Of a stretch of 64,000 bases of DNA, positions 53,009 to 61,287 are shown in pieces; within the stretch, counting starts at the first letter, position 1; each line of letters begins with the position of its first letter. The translations under genes and the position numbers were made by a program. The DNA is from Ruegeria conchae (GTDB lineage: Bacteria; Pseudomonadota; Alphaproteobacteria; Rhodobacterales; Rhodobacteraceae): the NCBI RefSeq assembly GCF_000192475.1, contig NZ_AEYW01000013.1:468507-532506 (forward strand), in the 5' to 3' direction. The notes below the pieces were generated by a model, which was not told the origin of the DNA, did no database searches, and saw only the letters and a program-made list of their open reading frames with translations.

Positions 53009-55363
53009 ATGCTATTCGGACTTGATGGCGTCGAGATAGGCCTCATTATCGTATTCTTCTGCCTCTTCGGAGGCATCCTTTCGGGCTTTCCCGTGGCCTT
53101 TGCCATCGGAGGGGCCGGGGTGATTTCGTTCGGGATCATCGCCGCATTGGACAGCGCGGGGCTGTTGATCCACCAAGCGATCGACACCGGTTCGCAAGCC
53201 TACCGCGACGTGGTGAATTCGGGCGTCAAACCTGACGTGATTTCCGTGTTCCGATACCCGGATTTGCCAAGGATCGCCGAGCCAGTCTTTGTACAAGGCT
53301 GGGAAACTGCGCTGGACCGCAACGTCTCCTTCATCGTGAACCGTATGAACGAGCGTGTACTGGCAGGGCAGTCCATTGAGACCCTGCTAGCGGTGCTGAT
53401 GTTTGTTCTGATGGGCATCACGCTGGAGCGGTCGAAGATCGCAAACGACCTGCTGACCACGATGGCGCGCGTCTTCGGGCCCTTGCCCGGTGGCCTTGCG
53501 GTCTCGATTGTGGTCGTGGGTGCATTCCTTGCGGCTTCGACTGGTATCGTGGGCGCGACTGTGGTCACCATGGGCCTGCTGGCCCTGCCGACCATGTTGC
53601 GCAACAACTATTCGCCGGAACTGGCGACGGGCGTGATCGCGGCCTCGGGTACGTTGGGGCAGATCATTCCACCGTCCATCGTGATCGTTCTGCTGGGGAC
53701 GCTGGCTGGTGACCTCTATTCGACCGCGCAGGAAACGCGAGCGGTCGAGGCCGGGTGTACCGACGCGCTGACCTATCTGGGCGAGCCTGCAGTCGTTTCG
53801 GTGGGCACATTGTTCCAGGCTGCGCTGCTGCCAGGGATCATGCTGGCGCTGCTATATGCGCTCTATGCCTTTGGTTATGCACTGCTGAACCCGGAAAAGG
53901 CCCCTGCGGTTGAGCTGTCGGGCGGTTCGGGTGAAACCATCACGCGCTCGGAAGGTCTGACTTGGCTGCTGGGTGCTCCGGTTGCTCTGATCGTTGGCGC
54001 TGTGCTGCTGGGCAGTGCGGGCGTGATCGGAAGCCAGAATGTCTCAGTCTCGGCATTCTCGGATATCGGGCAGGGCGCATCACTGCGCACAAACGTCTCG
54101 GAAGAGTGTCAGGCTTCGATGATCGAACTGCATGGTCAATCCGCCTGGGATCAGGCGGTGGCCGAGCAGGAAGCGATCGATGAGGCAGGAGGTGCAGCTG
54201 AATCCCAACGTCTGAGCGAAGAGGAACTTGCGGCTGCACAAGAGGCCAAGATCGCTGCCGCTGCACCGATAGGAAACGGTGTCGCCGTTATTGTGGTTCT
54301 GCTGGGGCTCACGTTGGTACTGGGACGCGGGATTGCTCCATCGCGGTCGCCGCAGCCTCTGATCGTTGGGGCTATCGGCTTGTTGCTGATGCTGCTGGTC
54401 GATGTGCTGCTGATTGCGCCGACAACGTCGTCCGGGGCGACGTTCCTGTTGCTGGCGATACCCTTCGCGTTTGTCATGTATGGCTGTAAAGAGGCGGCCG
54501 CACGATGCGCCACTAATGATCTGATCAGGGTGGTGTTCCCGCCGCTGGTCCTGATCATCGCGGTGCTGGGATCGATCCTTGGCGGTGTCACCAACCCCAC
54601 GCCCGCAGCGGCACTGGGGGCAGGTGGGGCTATCATGCTGGCGGCCTATCGCAAGCTGCAGGATCAGGGTAGGTCGGGCAAGGTGATAATATGGTCGACC
54701 TTTGCAGTGATCATTGCGCTGCTGATGGGCGTGAACTTTGATCTGCGTATCAATCAGGGCGGTGTCACGGTCGAAAGCTGGATTGCCTTCATCATTGCCT
54801 ATTCCGCTTATCTTTACGCGCTGTTCGGGCTGTTGTTCGCATGTTGGGTGCTGTTCTCGAGCGGGGTTCTGACACCTGTAGTGCGCGAGACGGCTAAGGT
54901 GACCTCGATGGTCTTTACCATCCTGATCGGATCGCAACTGCTGAACCTGGTGGTGATCTCGTTCGGAGGCGAGCACTATATCCAGCAATTCCTCAAGAGC
55001 TTCGACAACGAATTCACGGTCTTCCTGATCGTGATGCTTGTGTTGTTCTTCCTGGGCTTTGTGCTGGATTTCCTCGAGATCATCTACATCGTGATCCCGA
55101 TCGTTGGGCCGGTGATCTACGGCGGGTCATTCGATCCGAAATGGGTGACGATCATGGTTGCGGTGAACCTTCAGACCTCGTTCCTGACGCCACCTTTCGG
55201 GTTTGCGCTGTTCTATCTACGCGGAGTTGCTCCCAAAGAGGTCACAACCGGCCACATCTATCGTGGCATCATACCGTTTGTGATCATTCAGGTGGTGGGT
55301 ATCGCGATCTTGTGGTTCTTCCCCTCGATCGTCACCATTGTGCCCGATTTGATACCAAGCTGA
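53009..55363 (+). CDS. TRAP transporter large membrane subunit (DctM type), long form
   Basis: 784 residues; ordinary DctM is about 430. The N-terminal half has the family start (IVFFCLFGGILSGFPVAFAIGG) and GVMLGTLGQIIPPS-like ASGTLGQIIPPSIVIVLLG, and the C-terminal half ends with FLDFLEIIYIVIPIVGP and FLTPPFGFALFYLRGVAP, both DctM hallmarks. Two insertions make up the extra length: about residues 55-115, partly hydrophilic, and about 300-540, which contains a soluble loop (VSEECQASMIELHGQS...) followed by several more membrane helices. Long DctM proteins exist in the TRAP group for 2-oxoacids or lactate. It is the last gene of the operon, before a clear terminator. Confidence 0.93.
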   Translation: MLFGLDGVEIGLIIVFFCLFGGILSGFPVAFAIGGAGVISFGIIAALDSAGLLIHQAIDTGSQAYRDVVNSGVKPDVISVFRYPDLPRIAEPVFVQGWETALDRNVSFIVNRMNERVLAGQSIETLLAVLMFVLMGITLERSKIANDLLTTMARVFGPLPGGLAVSIVVVGAFLAASTGIVGATVVTMGLLALPTMLRNNYSPELATGVIAASGTLGQIIPPSIVIVLLGTLAGDLYSTAQETRAVEAGCTDALTYLGEPAVVSVGTLFQAALLPGIMLALLYALYAFGYALLNPEKAPAVELSGGSGETITRSEGLTWLLGAPVALIVGAVLLGSAGVIGSQNVSVSAFSDIGQGASLRTNVSEECQASMIELHGQSAWDQAVAEQEAIDEAGGAAESQRLSEEELAAAQEAKIAAAAPIGNGVAVIVVLLGLTLVLGRGIAPSRSPQPLIVGAIGLLLMLLVDVLLIAPTTSSGATFLLLAIPFAFVMYGCKEAAARCATNDLIRVVFPPLVLIIAVLGSILGGVTNPTPAAALGAGGAIMLAAYRKLQDQGRSGKVIIWSTFAVIIALLMGVNFDLRINQGGVTVESWIAFIIAYSAYLYALFGLLFACWVLFSSGVLTPVVRETAKVTSMVFTILIGSQLLNLVVISFGGEHYIQQFLKSFDNEFTVFLIVMLVLFFLGFVLDFLEIIYIVIPIVGPVIYGGSFDPKWVTIMVAVNLQTSFLTPPFGFALFYLRGVAPKEVTTGHIYRGIIPFVIIQVVGIAILWFFPSIVTIVPDLIPS

Positions 55364-55387
55364 TTGGGGCGATTTATGTTCAAGGGA

Positions 55388-55413
55388 AAGGGGGCTTCGA
55401 TGCCCCCTTTTTT
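55388..55413 (+). terminator. Intrinsic terminator of the TRAP operon
   Basis: AAGGGGGC and GCCCCCTT form an eight-pair stem with a six-base loop and continue into a run of T residues. It lies 25 bases after the stop codon of the large subunit gene. Confidence 0.9.
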
Positions 55414-55431
55414 ATGCAAATGTGAAGGGGA

Positions 55432-55821
55432 TCAGGTGAACTGGATCAGGTCCCAGCGATTGCCGAAGGGGTCACGCCAGACCGCTACGGTACCGTAGGG
55501 TTCGTAGCGAGGCGGTTCTTCAAAATGAACGCCGTTGACGCGCATGTTTTCGTAGTCCCGATTGAAATCATCTGTTTCAAGGAAGAAGCCGACACGGCCT
55601 CCTGTCTGGTTCCCGATGCACGAGCGCTGGATCTCATTCACAGCCCTGGCAAGCAACAGCGTACCCCCGGATGATCCCGGAGGCGCTACGCGCACCCAGC
55701 GTTTACCACCGCCTAGATCAATATCCTGGAGCAGCGAGAAGCTCAGCATATTGGTGTAGAACGCAATCGCATCATCGTAGTCCGGCACTACAAGAGTGAC
55801 CGCGTGAAGGCTCTGCCTCAT
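55432..55821 (-). CDS. VOC-family protein (glyoxalase superfamily)
   Basis: 129 residues. The pattern SLHAVTLVVPDYDDAIAFYTNMLSFSLLQDID at the start and EPYGTVAVWRDPFGNRWDLIQF at the end (cited in parts VVPDYDDAIAFYTNML and DPFGNRWDLIQ) is that of the vicinal oxygen chelate superfamily. His near the N-terminus and Glu in the middle (GFFLETDDFNRD) could bind metal. Substrate unknown. It starts six bases after the bpt stop codon on the same strand, so the two are probably co-transcribed. Confidence 0.88.
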   Translation of the reverse strand: MRQSLHAVTLVVPDYDDAIAFYTNMLSFSLLQDIDLGGGKRWVRVAPPGSSGGTLLLARAVNEIQRSCIGNQTGGRVGFFLETDDFNRDYENMRVNGVHFEEPPRYEPYGTVAVWRDPFGNRWDLIQFT

Positions 55822-55827
55822 TGCAGG

Positions 55828-56652
55828 TTAGCCTTTCGTCGGATGTCTGTCAGGTAGTTGGATGTTGGCCACCTGCTCGGCAATCGGGGCCGATGACAGA
55901 GGATGATGCGCTGTCTGGGCGTATTGTTCCGGGTCTTCAATCTGCTTCCATTCGCCTCGAATATAGGCCTGAAGCCCCGAAAATTTGGCTTTATAGTCCA
56001 TCTTCGGACTGCCTGGGACCCAATACCCCAGATAGGTGTAGGGCAATCCGGCCTCGCGCGCGATCTCAATATGGTCGAGGATCATATACGTACCCAGCGA
56101 GTGTTGCTGAAACAGTGGATCGTAGAACGAGTAGACCATGCTCAACCCGTCATCCAGCACATCGGTCAGGCTGACTGCGATCAATTCGTCTGTATCGGGA
56201 TCGGCATATTCCACTACACGGCTGCGGATCGGAGTTTCCTCGATCATCGCAGCAAATTCAAACACATCCATATCGGCCATACCGCCATCAGCATGGCGAG
56301 CATCGAGATAGCGCCGGAATAGGTCGAATTGCTCATCTGTGGCCCACGGCGATGTGGCATGCCGAGTCAGGTAGGAATTGCGCCGATAGGCTCGTTTCTG
56401 GCTTTTGCTGGGGCGAAAGTTTGAAACATCGATGCGCGCTGACAGGCAGGCGGCGCAATCGGTGCAGGACGGTCGATAAAGCACATTCTGCGAACGGCGA
56501 AATCCTTGTTGCGACAAGCAATTATTCAGCTGGTCCGCGCCTTCTCCCTGAAGGGCGGTGAACAGTTTGCGTTCCATTCTACCCTCAAGATAAGGGCAGG
56601 GTTGGGGTGCCGTCACATAGAATTGTGGCGCGATTGGCAGCGTGTGTCGCAT
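55828..56652 (-). CDS. bpt: Aspartate/glutamate leucyltransferase (Bpt; ATE family)
   Basis: 274 residues from ATG 56652, where the typical start [19 protein letters not shown] lies. It attaches an amino acid, Leu in Bpt enzymes, to proteins beginning with Asp or Glu, making them targets of the ClpS/ClpAP N-degron pathway. ATE family features: [45 protein letters not shown] (with the conserved cysteines, cited as [12 protein letters not shown]), [12 protein letters not shown], and SVFYDPxx-like [19 protein letters not shown]. Some databases call it arginyltransferase; Bpt is more likely in this order. Confidence 0.92.
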   Translation of the reverse strand: MRHTLPIAPQFYVTAPQPCPYLEGRMERKLFTALQGEGADQLNNCLSQQGFRRSQNVLYRPSCTDCAACLSARIDVSNFRPSKSQKRAYRRNSYLTRHATSPWATDEQFDLFRRYLDARHADGGMADMDVFEFAAMIEETPIRSRVVEYADPDTDELIAVSLTDVLDDGLSMVYSFYDPLFQQHSLGTYMILDHIEIAREAGLPYTYLGYWVPGSPKMDYKAKFSGLQAYIRGEWKQIEDPEQYAQTAHHPLSSAPIAEQVANIQLPDRHPTKG

Positions 56653-56728
56653 GAAGGTCCCGCATTTCCTCGGGACCGATGATAGCAACGGTTTTTGGTG
56701 CCGCCAAGTGTTTCACTCAGGTGTTTAG

Positions 56729-57160
56729 TCAGGCGCGTTGATTGATCATCACGGTACCGAGGAAGGCATCGGTAAGGCCCTGACACCGGGCGCTGGTCAT
56801 CATCATGATAACCGAGATGATCTGCAGTACCGGAAACGCCATGCTAACGAAATAGCCTGCCGTGTGTGCGATGGCTTTGCCTGTATCCATCCGGGCACCA
56901 AACGCATCACGCAACTCGATCCCCATGAAGCGCATCCCCAACGTGGCCGAGCCATTCGCGATAGTGACAACGCGGTAGACGAAGCTAACCACGGCATAGA
57001 TCAGGGCCAGGATGAAAAAACCCATGCCAAAGGTCAGCAGAATTGCAACTGTACACAGCAGTGAGATGAAGGCGATGTCGAACAGCCAGGCAAAGAAGCG
57101 TTTGGTCGCCACGGATTGATAAAATTCGGGTTGGCTGTCGGGATCAGGCAGGTGAGTCAT
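56729..57160 (-). CDS. RDD-family membrane protein
   Basis: 143 residues with three or four membrane helices. The RDD signature appears as a modified form in KRFFAWLFDIAFISLLCTVAI (Arg replaced; Asp kept), and the second conserved motif as GSATLGMRFMGIELRDAFG. RDD proteins are small membrane proteins with various or unknown roles, some linked to Na+/H+ transport. It lies between bpt and the DUF2852 gene, on the same strand, with gaps of 76 and 65 bases. Confidence 0.85.
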   Translation of the reverse strand: MTHLPDPDSQPEFYQSVATKRFFAWLFDIAFISLLCTVAILLTFGMGFFILALIYAVVSFVYRVVTIANGSATLGMRFMGIELRDAFGARMDTGKAIAHTAGYFVSMAFPVLQIISVIMMMTSARCQGLTDAFLGTVMINQRA

Positions 57161-57225
57161 AGAGTACGGTCCGGAAGTTTGTCAGAAACACCCTGTCCCG
57201 ACAGGCGGGACAGGGCAAGTTCAGA

Positions 57226-57651
57226 TCAGACGGGTTTATTTTCATCGTCTGCGTCGTCGCGATTGTCGCGGGCGCGTTCGTCCATGAACTCGTCGAATTC
57301 GGCCTTATCCTTGGCTTCGCGCAGGCGGTGCAGGAAGGCCTCAAAGTCCTTCTGTTCACGTTCGAGCCGCGCCAGCGTGTCAGCCTTATACGCGTCAAAT
57401 GCGCTGTTGCCCGAAGGTTTCATGGCGCTCATGTGACTGTTCCAGGAAGAACGGCGGCTGCAGGATTTGCTGAACATGCGTTTGCTCCAGATCATATAGG
57501 CAAGGAAGGCAAGGCCGATCGGCCAGAAGAAGATAAAGCCAAGGACCATTGCGGCGATCCAGGCGCCTTTGCCTTTGCTGTCAAGCCAGGCTTCGCTTCG
57601 GTGCAGCCACCCCGGGTTTTGGGGAACGGCGTGGTCGGACAATGCGGTCAT
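57226..57651 (-). CDS. DUF2852 membrane protein
   Basis: 141 residues from ATG 57651 after GGAGAGAG. An N-terminal soluble part (MTALSDHAVPQNPGWLHRSEAWLDSKGKG), a hydrophobic segment (AWIAAMVLGFIFFWPIGLAFLAYMIWSKRMF, about 30-58) and a charged helical C-terminal half (ADTLARLEREQKDFEAFLHRLREAKDKAEFDEFMDERARD), parts of which look coiled-coil. DUF2852 occurs widely in Rhodobacterales and relatives with unknown function. Two inverted copies of a 17-base site lie directly upstream, suggesting specific regulation. Confidence 0.85.
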   Translation of the reverse strand: MTALSDHAVPQNPGWLHRSEAWLDSKGKGAWIAAMVLGFIFFWPIGLAFLAYMIWSKRMFSKSCSRRSSWNSHMSAMKPSGNSAFDAYKADTLARLEREQKDFEAFLHRLREAKDKAEFDEFMDERARDNRDDADDENKPV

Positions 57652-57671
57652 TTTGCTCTCTCCAGTTAGGA

Positions 57672-57747
57672 TGTAAATACTTTTCACATTTCCTAGATGG
57701 GAGGGGCCGATCGGCAATGCAAGGGGTGTATGTGAAAAAGATTTACA
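57672..57747. promoter_or_regulatory. Pair of inverted 17-base sites upstream of the DUF2852 gene
   Basis: Site 1 (57672-57688, TGTAAATACTTTTCACA) and site 2 (57731-57747, TGTGAAAAAGATTTACA) are inverted copies of each other with 15 of 17 positions matching, 59 bases apart. Each is itself roughly palindromic (TGTRAA...TTYACA). They lie between the DUF2852 gene and the divergent DUF4440/glnE genes and could bind one regulator at two places. The regulator is unknown. Confidence 0.55.
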
Positions 57748-57808
57748 TTTAATGGATCATCGCTCTTGATTGGTTGACGCGGTCGCGGATCGGGCGCAAT
57801 TTCAGCTC

Positions 57809-58198
57809 ATGCAAGATATTGAAAATAAACCCGCCCCATCACTTGATCAGATTCTATCGTTGGAGAAACAAGTGTGGACTGCGCTTGTTGAAGGGAACGC
57901 CGAGGCGGACCGTGCCTTGCTGAGCTCAGATTTTCTGGGCGTCTACCCATCCGGGTTTGCAAATCGAGATGATCACGTGGGCCAGTTCGCGGATGCGCCG
58001 ACGATGGCACAGTATGAACTCAGCGACACCAGACTGCGTGTTTTGTCGGCGGACATAGTTTTGCTCTCGTACCGCGCAGATTATCGGCGACCCGACAGAG
58101 AAGAGTGGGAAGCGATGCTGATCTCGTCACTTTGGGAGAGGCGGCATGACGTTTGGGTCAACAGCTTCAGCCAGGACACCCCTTTGGATAAAGCATGA
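57809..58198 (+). CDS. DUF4440 / NTF2-like protein
   Basis: 129 residues from ATG 57809; a TTG at 57770 would add 13 residues. The pattern ILSLEKQVWTALVEGNAEADRALLSSDFLGVYPSGFANRDDHV (cited as VWTALVEGNAEADRALLS and FLGVYPSG) followed by VLSADIVLLSYRADYRRP and WVNSFSQDTPL fits the DUF4440/SnoaL-like domain of the NTF2 fold, a small cone that binds ligands or acts as an enzyme. Its stop codon overlaps the glnE start by four bases (ATGA), so the two are translationally coupled, an unusual partner for glnE. Confidence 0.78.
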   Translation: MQDIENKPAPSLDQILSLEKQVWTALVEGNAEADRALLSSDFLGVYPSGFANRDDHVGQFADAPTMAQYELSDTRLRVLSADIVLLSYRADYRRPDREEWEAMLISSLWERRHDVWVNSFSQDTPLDKA

Positions 58199-60987
58199 GT
58201 GACGCTCTCGCCATAAACCGTCTACCGCGTGCATTTCATGCCGAACTAGGGCAGGAAACACGTGCTGCACTGCCCGATCTGACGGCCGAACAGGGTGAGT
58301 TGATCGCAGGAACTGCTGGCTCCAGCCCTTATCTTAAGGGATTGATCGACCAAGAACGGGACTGGCTGCCGCAAGCGCTGCAGCAACCAGACCAGGCATT
58401 GGCGGATGTGATGGAGGCGGCTCGGAAGCTGCCATTGGATCAATTGAAACCCGGTCTACGGCAGGCAAAACGACGCATGGCTTTGTTGACGGCCATCGCA
58501 GATCTGGCGGGTGCGTGGCCGTTGGAAAAGGTGACTGCTGCACTGACCGATTTCGGAGCGCTGGCCGCCGATGTAGCAGCGAAGGCCGAGATTGCCGCAC
58601 TGATCCGGCGTGGAAAGCTGCCGGGCATGACTGAAGACGATGTCGAAACCGCTGGCGGTATGGTCATTCTGGCGATGGGCAAGATGGGTGCGCACGAGCT
58701 GAACTATAGCTCGGATATCGACCTGATCGTGATGTTCGATGAAACACGTTTCGACCCTGATGATTTTTACGAGGCCCGGCAGGGAATGGTGCGCGCCACA
58801 CGAAACTTCTGTGCGACGCTCAGCGACAAAACGGCGGATGGTTATGTATTCCGAACTGATCTGCGCCTGCGCCCTGACCCGGCAGTCACGCCAGTGTGTC
58901 TGGCGATGGAAGCGGCTGAGCGGTACTACGAAAGCCTTGGACGCACGTGGGAGCGCGCGGCCTATATCAAGGCACGACCTTGTGCCGGAGATATCACGGC
59001 GGGGCAGAGATTTTTGGATGCGTTGCGCCCGTTCGTCTGGCGCCGGCACTTGGATTTTGCTGCGATTCAAGACGCTCATGACATGCGTCTGCGCATCCGC
59101 GAGAATAAGGGGACTGGTGGCAGCCTCTCGATTCCAGGTCATGATATGAAGCTGGGGCAGGGTGGTATTCGCGAGATTGAGTTCTTTACTCAGACCCGCC
59201 AACTGATCGCAGGAGGCCGCGACCCTGACCTGCGGGTGCGGGGAACCGTGCCTGGTTTGGCGGCGCTGGCGTCGAAAGGCTGGGTGCCCGAGGATGTCAC
59301 CGAAAAACTGACGGATCATTACCGCGCCCATCGCGAGGTCGAGCATCGAATCCAGATGGTACATGATGCGCAAACCCACAAGGTTCCAAACTCAGAAGAC
59401 GGGATCGAACGGGTTGCCTGCCTGATGGGCATCAGTAGTGACGAACTGACCGCCGAGCTGACCCGCCGCCTGACCGAAGTGCACGAATTGACTGAAGGGT
59501 TCTTTGCCCCCGGACCGGGCGCGCAGCCCGCGCCGTTACAAGAGGTCGAATTCGACAAGGGTGTTCTGGCCCGCTGGCCCACCTATCCGGCGCTTCGGTC
59601 TCAGCGGGGGGCTCGGATATTCGAGCGGCTAAGGCCCGAGCTTTTATCGCGACTGGCAAAGACCGCGAAACCCGAAGAAGCGTTGCTTGCGTTGGACGGG
59701 TTTCTTTCTGGACTGCCAGCCGGGGTGCAGCTGTTTTCACTGTTTGAGGCGAATCCGCAACTGATCGATCTGCTGGTCGATATCGTCGGTACATCTCACG
59801 CTCTTGCCACCCATCTTTCGCGCAATGCCTCTGTTTTTGACGCGGTGATAGGCGGAAGTTTCTTCAGCGATTGGCCGGGGCTGACTACGTTGCGGGCCGA
59901 GCTTACACAGGCCCTGACAGAAGAAGACGACTATGAAACGCAGCTGGATTTTGCGCGTCGCTGGTGCAAGGAATGGCACTTTCGCATAGGCGTGCATCAT
60001 CTGCGCGGATTGATCAACGGGGCGCAGGCCGGGCGGCAATATGCTGAACTTGCGCAGGCCGTCATCGCGGCGGTGCTGCCTTGCGTTGTCGAGCAGTTTG
60101 CCAAGAAACACGGCCCTGCGCCGGGGCGTGGTGCCGCGGTTCTGGGCATGGGATCGCTTGGGGCAGGGCGCATCAACTCGCAATCCGATCTGGACATGAT
60201 TGTCATCTACGACCCACAGGATCAGGACATGTCTGATGGCCCCCGCCCGCTGGCCACGCGGACATATTACGCTCGGTATACCCAAGCCCTGATCACAGCG
60301 CTCAGCGCGCCGATGTCGCAGGGGCGTCTTTATGAGGTCGACATGCGCCTTCGACCTTCGGGCAATCAGGGGCCAGTAGCCACCAGTTGGGGCAGCTTCA
60401 CCAACTACCAGCAGAATGAAGCCTGGGTGTGGGAACACCTGGCGCTGACCCGAGCCCATGTTGTTGCGGGCGATGCTGAGCTGGCGGAGGATATCGAGAC
60501 CTTTCGCGCTGAATTCCTGTCGCAACCACGCGATAGGGACATGGTTCTGAAAGAGGTTGCCGAAATGCGCGCCCGGCTTGCTGCCGCCAAAGCACCCGCC
60601 GGAGTGTGGGACGCCAAGAACGGGCCGGGCCGCATGATGGATATTGAACTGTTGGCTGAAACCGGAGCTTTGATGGCGGGGCTTCCTCAGCGCGATGTAG
60701 CCTCGGGTCTTGACGGCGCGGTCGCAGCCGCGTTGTTGGATGTCGCGCAGGCACAAACCCTCAAGGACTGTTACGACTTATGCTGGTCGGTGCAATGCGC
60801 AGCGCGGCTGCTGTCGGGGAAAGTGATTGAGGCCGATAAGATTGGCGAGGGAGGCACAGCCTTCCTGTGCCGGGCCACCGGGTTCGATCAGGTCGAGCAG
60901 CTGCAATCTGCCTTGAAGGACAGTTACAGTAGGGCCGCCCAGTTGATCAGCGGCGTGGTTGGGGAGATTGAAGATGGCACGCAATGA
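58195..60987 (+). CDS. glnE: Bifunctional glutamine synthetase adenylyltransferase/deadenylase
   Basis: 930 residues. GlnE adds and removes AMP on glutamine synthetase in response to glutamine and PII. Two nucleotidyltransferase domains are visible, each with G-x-G-S/K-like and D-x-D motifs: LAMGKMGAHELNYSSDIDLIVMFD (about 155-185) for the N-terminal, deadenylating half, and LGMGSLGAGRINSQSDLDMIVIYD (about 650-675) for the adenylylating half (cited as KMGAHELNYSSDIDL and SLGAGRINSQSDLDM). GlnD_UR_UTase-type helical regions follow each. Length is close to that of other GlnE proteins. The end overlaps the start of the next small gene by 14 bases. Confidence 0.97.
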   Translation: MSDALAINRLPRAFHAELGQETRAALPDLTAEQGELIAGTAGSSPYLKGLIDQERDWLPQALQQPDQALADVMEAARKLPLDQLKPGLRQAKRRMALLTAIADLAGAWPLEKVTAALTDFGALAADVAAKAEIAALIRRGKLPGMTEDDVETAGGMVILAMGKMGAHELNYSSDIDLIVMFDETRFDPDDFYEARQGMVRATRNFCATLSDKTADGYVFRTDLRLRPDPAVTPVCLAMEAAERYYESLGRTWERAAYIKARPCAGDITAGQRFLDALRPFVWRRHLDFAAIQDAHDMRLRIRENKGTGGSLSIPGHDMKLGQGGIREIEFFTQTRQLIAGGRDPDLRVRGTVPGLAALASKGWVPEDVTEKLTDHYRAHREVEHRIQMVHDAQTHKVPNSEDGIERVACLMGISSDELTAELTRRLTEVHELTEGFFAPGPGAQPAPLQEVEFDKGVLARWPTYPALRSQRGARIFERLRPELLSRLAKTAKPEEALLALDGFLSGLPAGVQLFSLFEANPQLIDLLVDIVGTSHALATHLSRNASVFDAVIGGSFFSDWPGLTTLRAELTQALTEEDDYETQLDFARRWCKEWHFRIGVHHLRGLINGAQAGRQYAELAQAVIAAVLPCVVEQFAKKHGPAPGRGAAVLGMGSLGAGRINSQSDLDMIVIYDPQDQDMSDGPRPLATRTYYARYTQALITALSAPMSQGRLYEVDMRLRPSGNQGPVATSWGSFTNYQQNEAWVWEHLALTRAHVVAGDAELAEDIETFRAEFLSQPRDRDMVLKEVAEMRARLAAAKAPAGVWDAKNGPGRMMDIELLAETGALMAGLPQRDVASGLDGAVAAALLDVAQAQTLKDCYDLCWSVQCAARLLSGKVIEADKIGEGGTAFLCRATGFDQVEQLQSALKDSYSRAAQLISGVVGEIEDGTQ

Positions 60988-61246
60988 TGATCCGAATGAT
61001 CATAAAGGTCTGATCCGCGAGGCTTATCGGATTGAAGGCATCACCTTGCCTGAATGCCGCAGCATCTTTCTAGATTGGGCGCTGAGCCTGCCTGCGGACC
61101 GCGATCAGCAACAGGCAGTGAGCTCTCTGCATTCGATTTACTCGGCTCGGGCAGAATACCACCCTATGACGCAGGTACTGGCCGAAGGGCTGCAAACTGC
61201 CCAAGCGCCCAAGCGGCGTGGCGGCTGGCGCAATCGCAACCGCTAA
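60974..61246 (+). CDS. Small conserved hypothetical protein downstream of glnE
   Basis: 90 residues from ATG 60974, inside the last codons of glnE (14-base overlap). It is a soluble, charged protein: MARNDDPNDHKGLIREAYRI, then a helical region with LPECRSIFLDWALSLPADRDQQQAV and a basic C-terminus (KRRGGWRNRNR). I recognise no named domain. Tight coupling to glnE makes a real gene likely. A gap of 41 bases separates it from the rRNA methyltransferase gene. Confidence 0.75.
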   Translation: MARNDDPNDHKGLIREAYRIEGITLPECRSIFLDWALSLPADRDQQQAVSSLHSIYSARAEYHPMTQVLAEGLQTAQAPKRRGGWRNRNR

Positions 61247-61287
61247 CAGGGCTTTTACCGCTGCCTATTCGCGACTATGAGGGCGCC

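Noticed and set aside
59737..60756. A 339-codon open frame on the minus strand opposite glnE
   Set aside because: Antisense to a well-conserved gene, with His/Arg-rich sequence typical of shadow frames.
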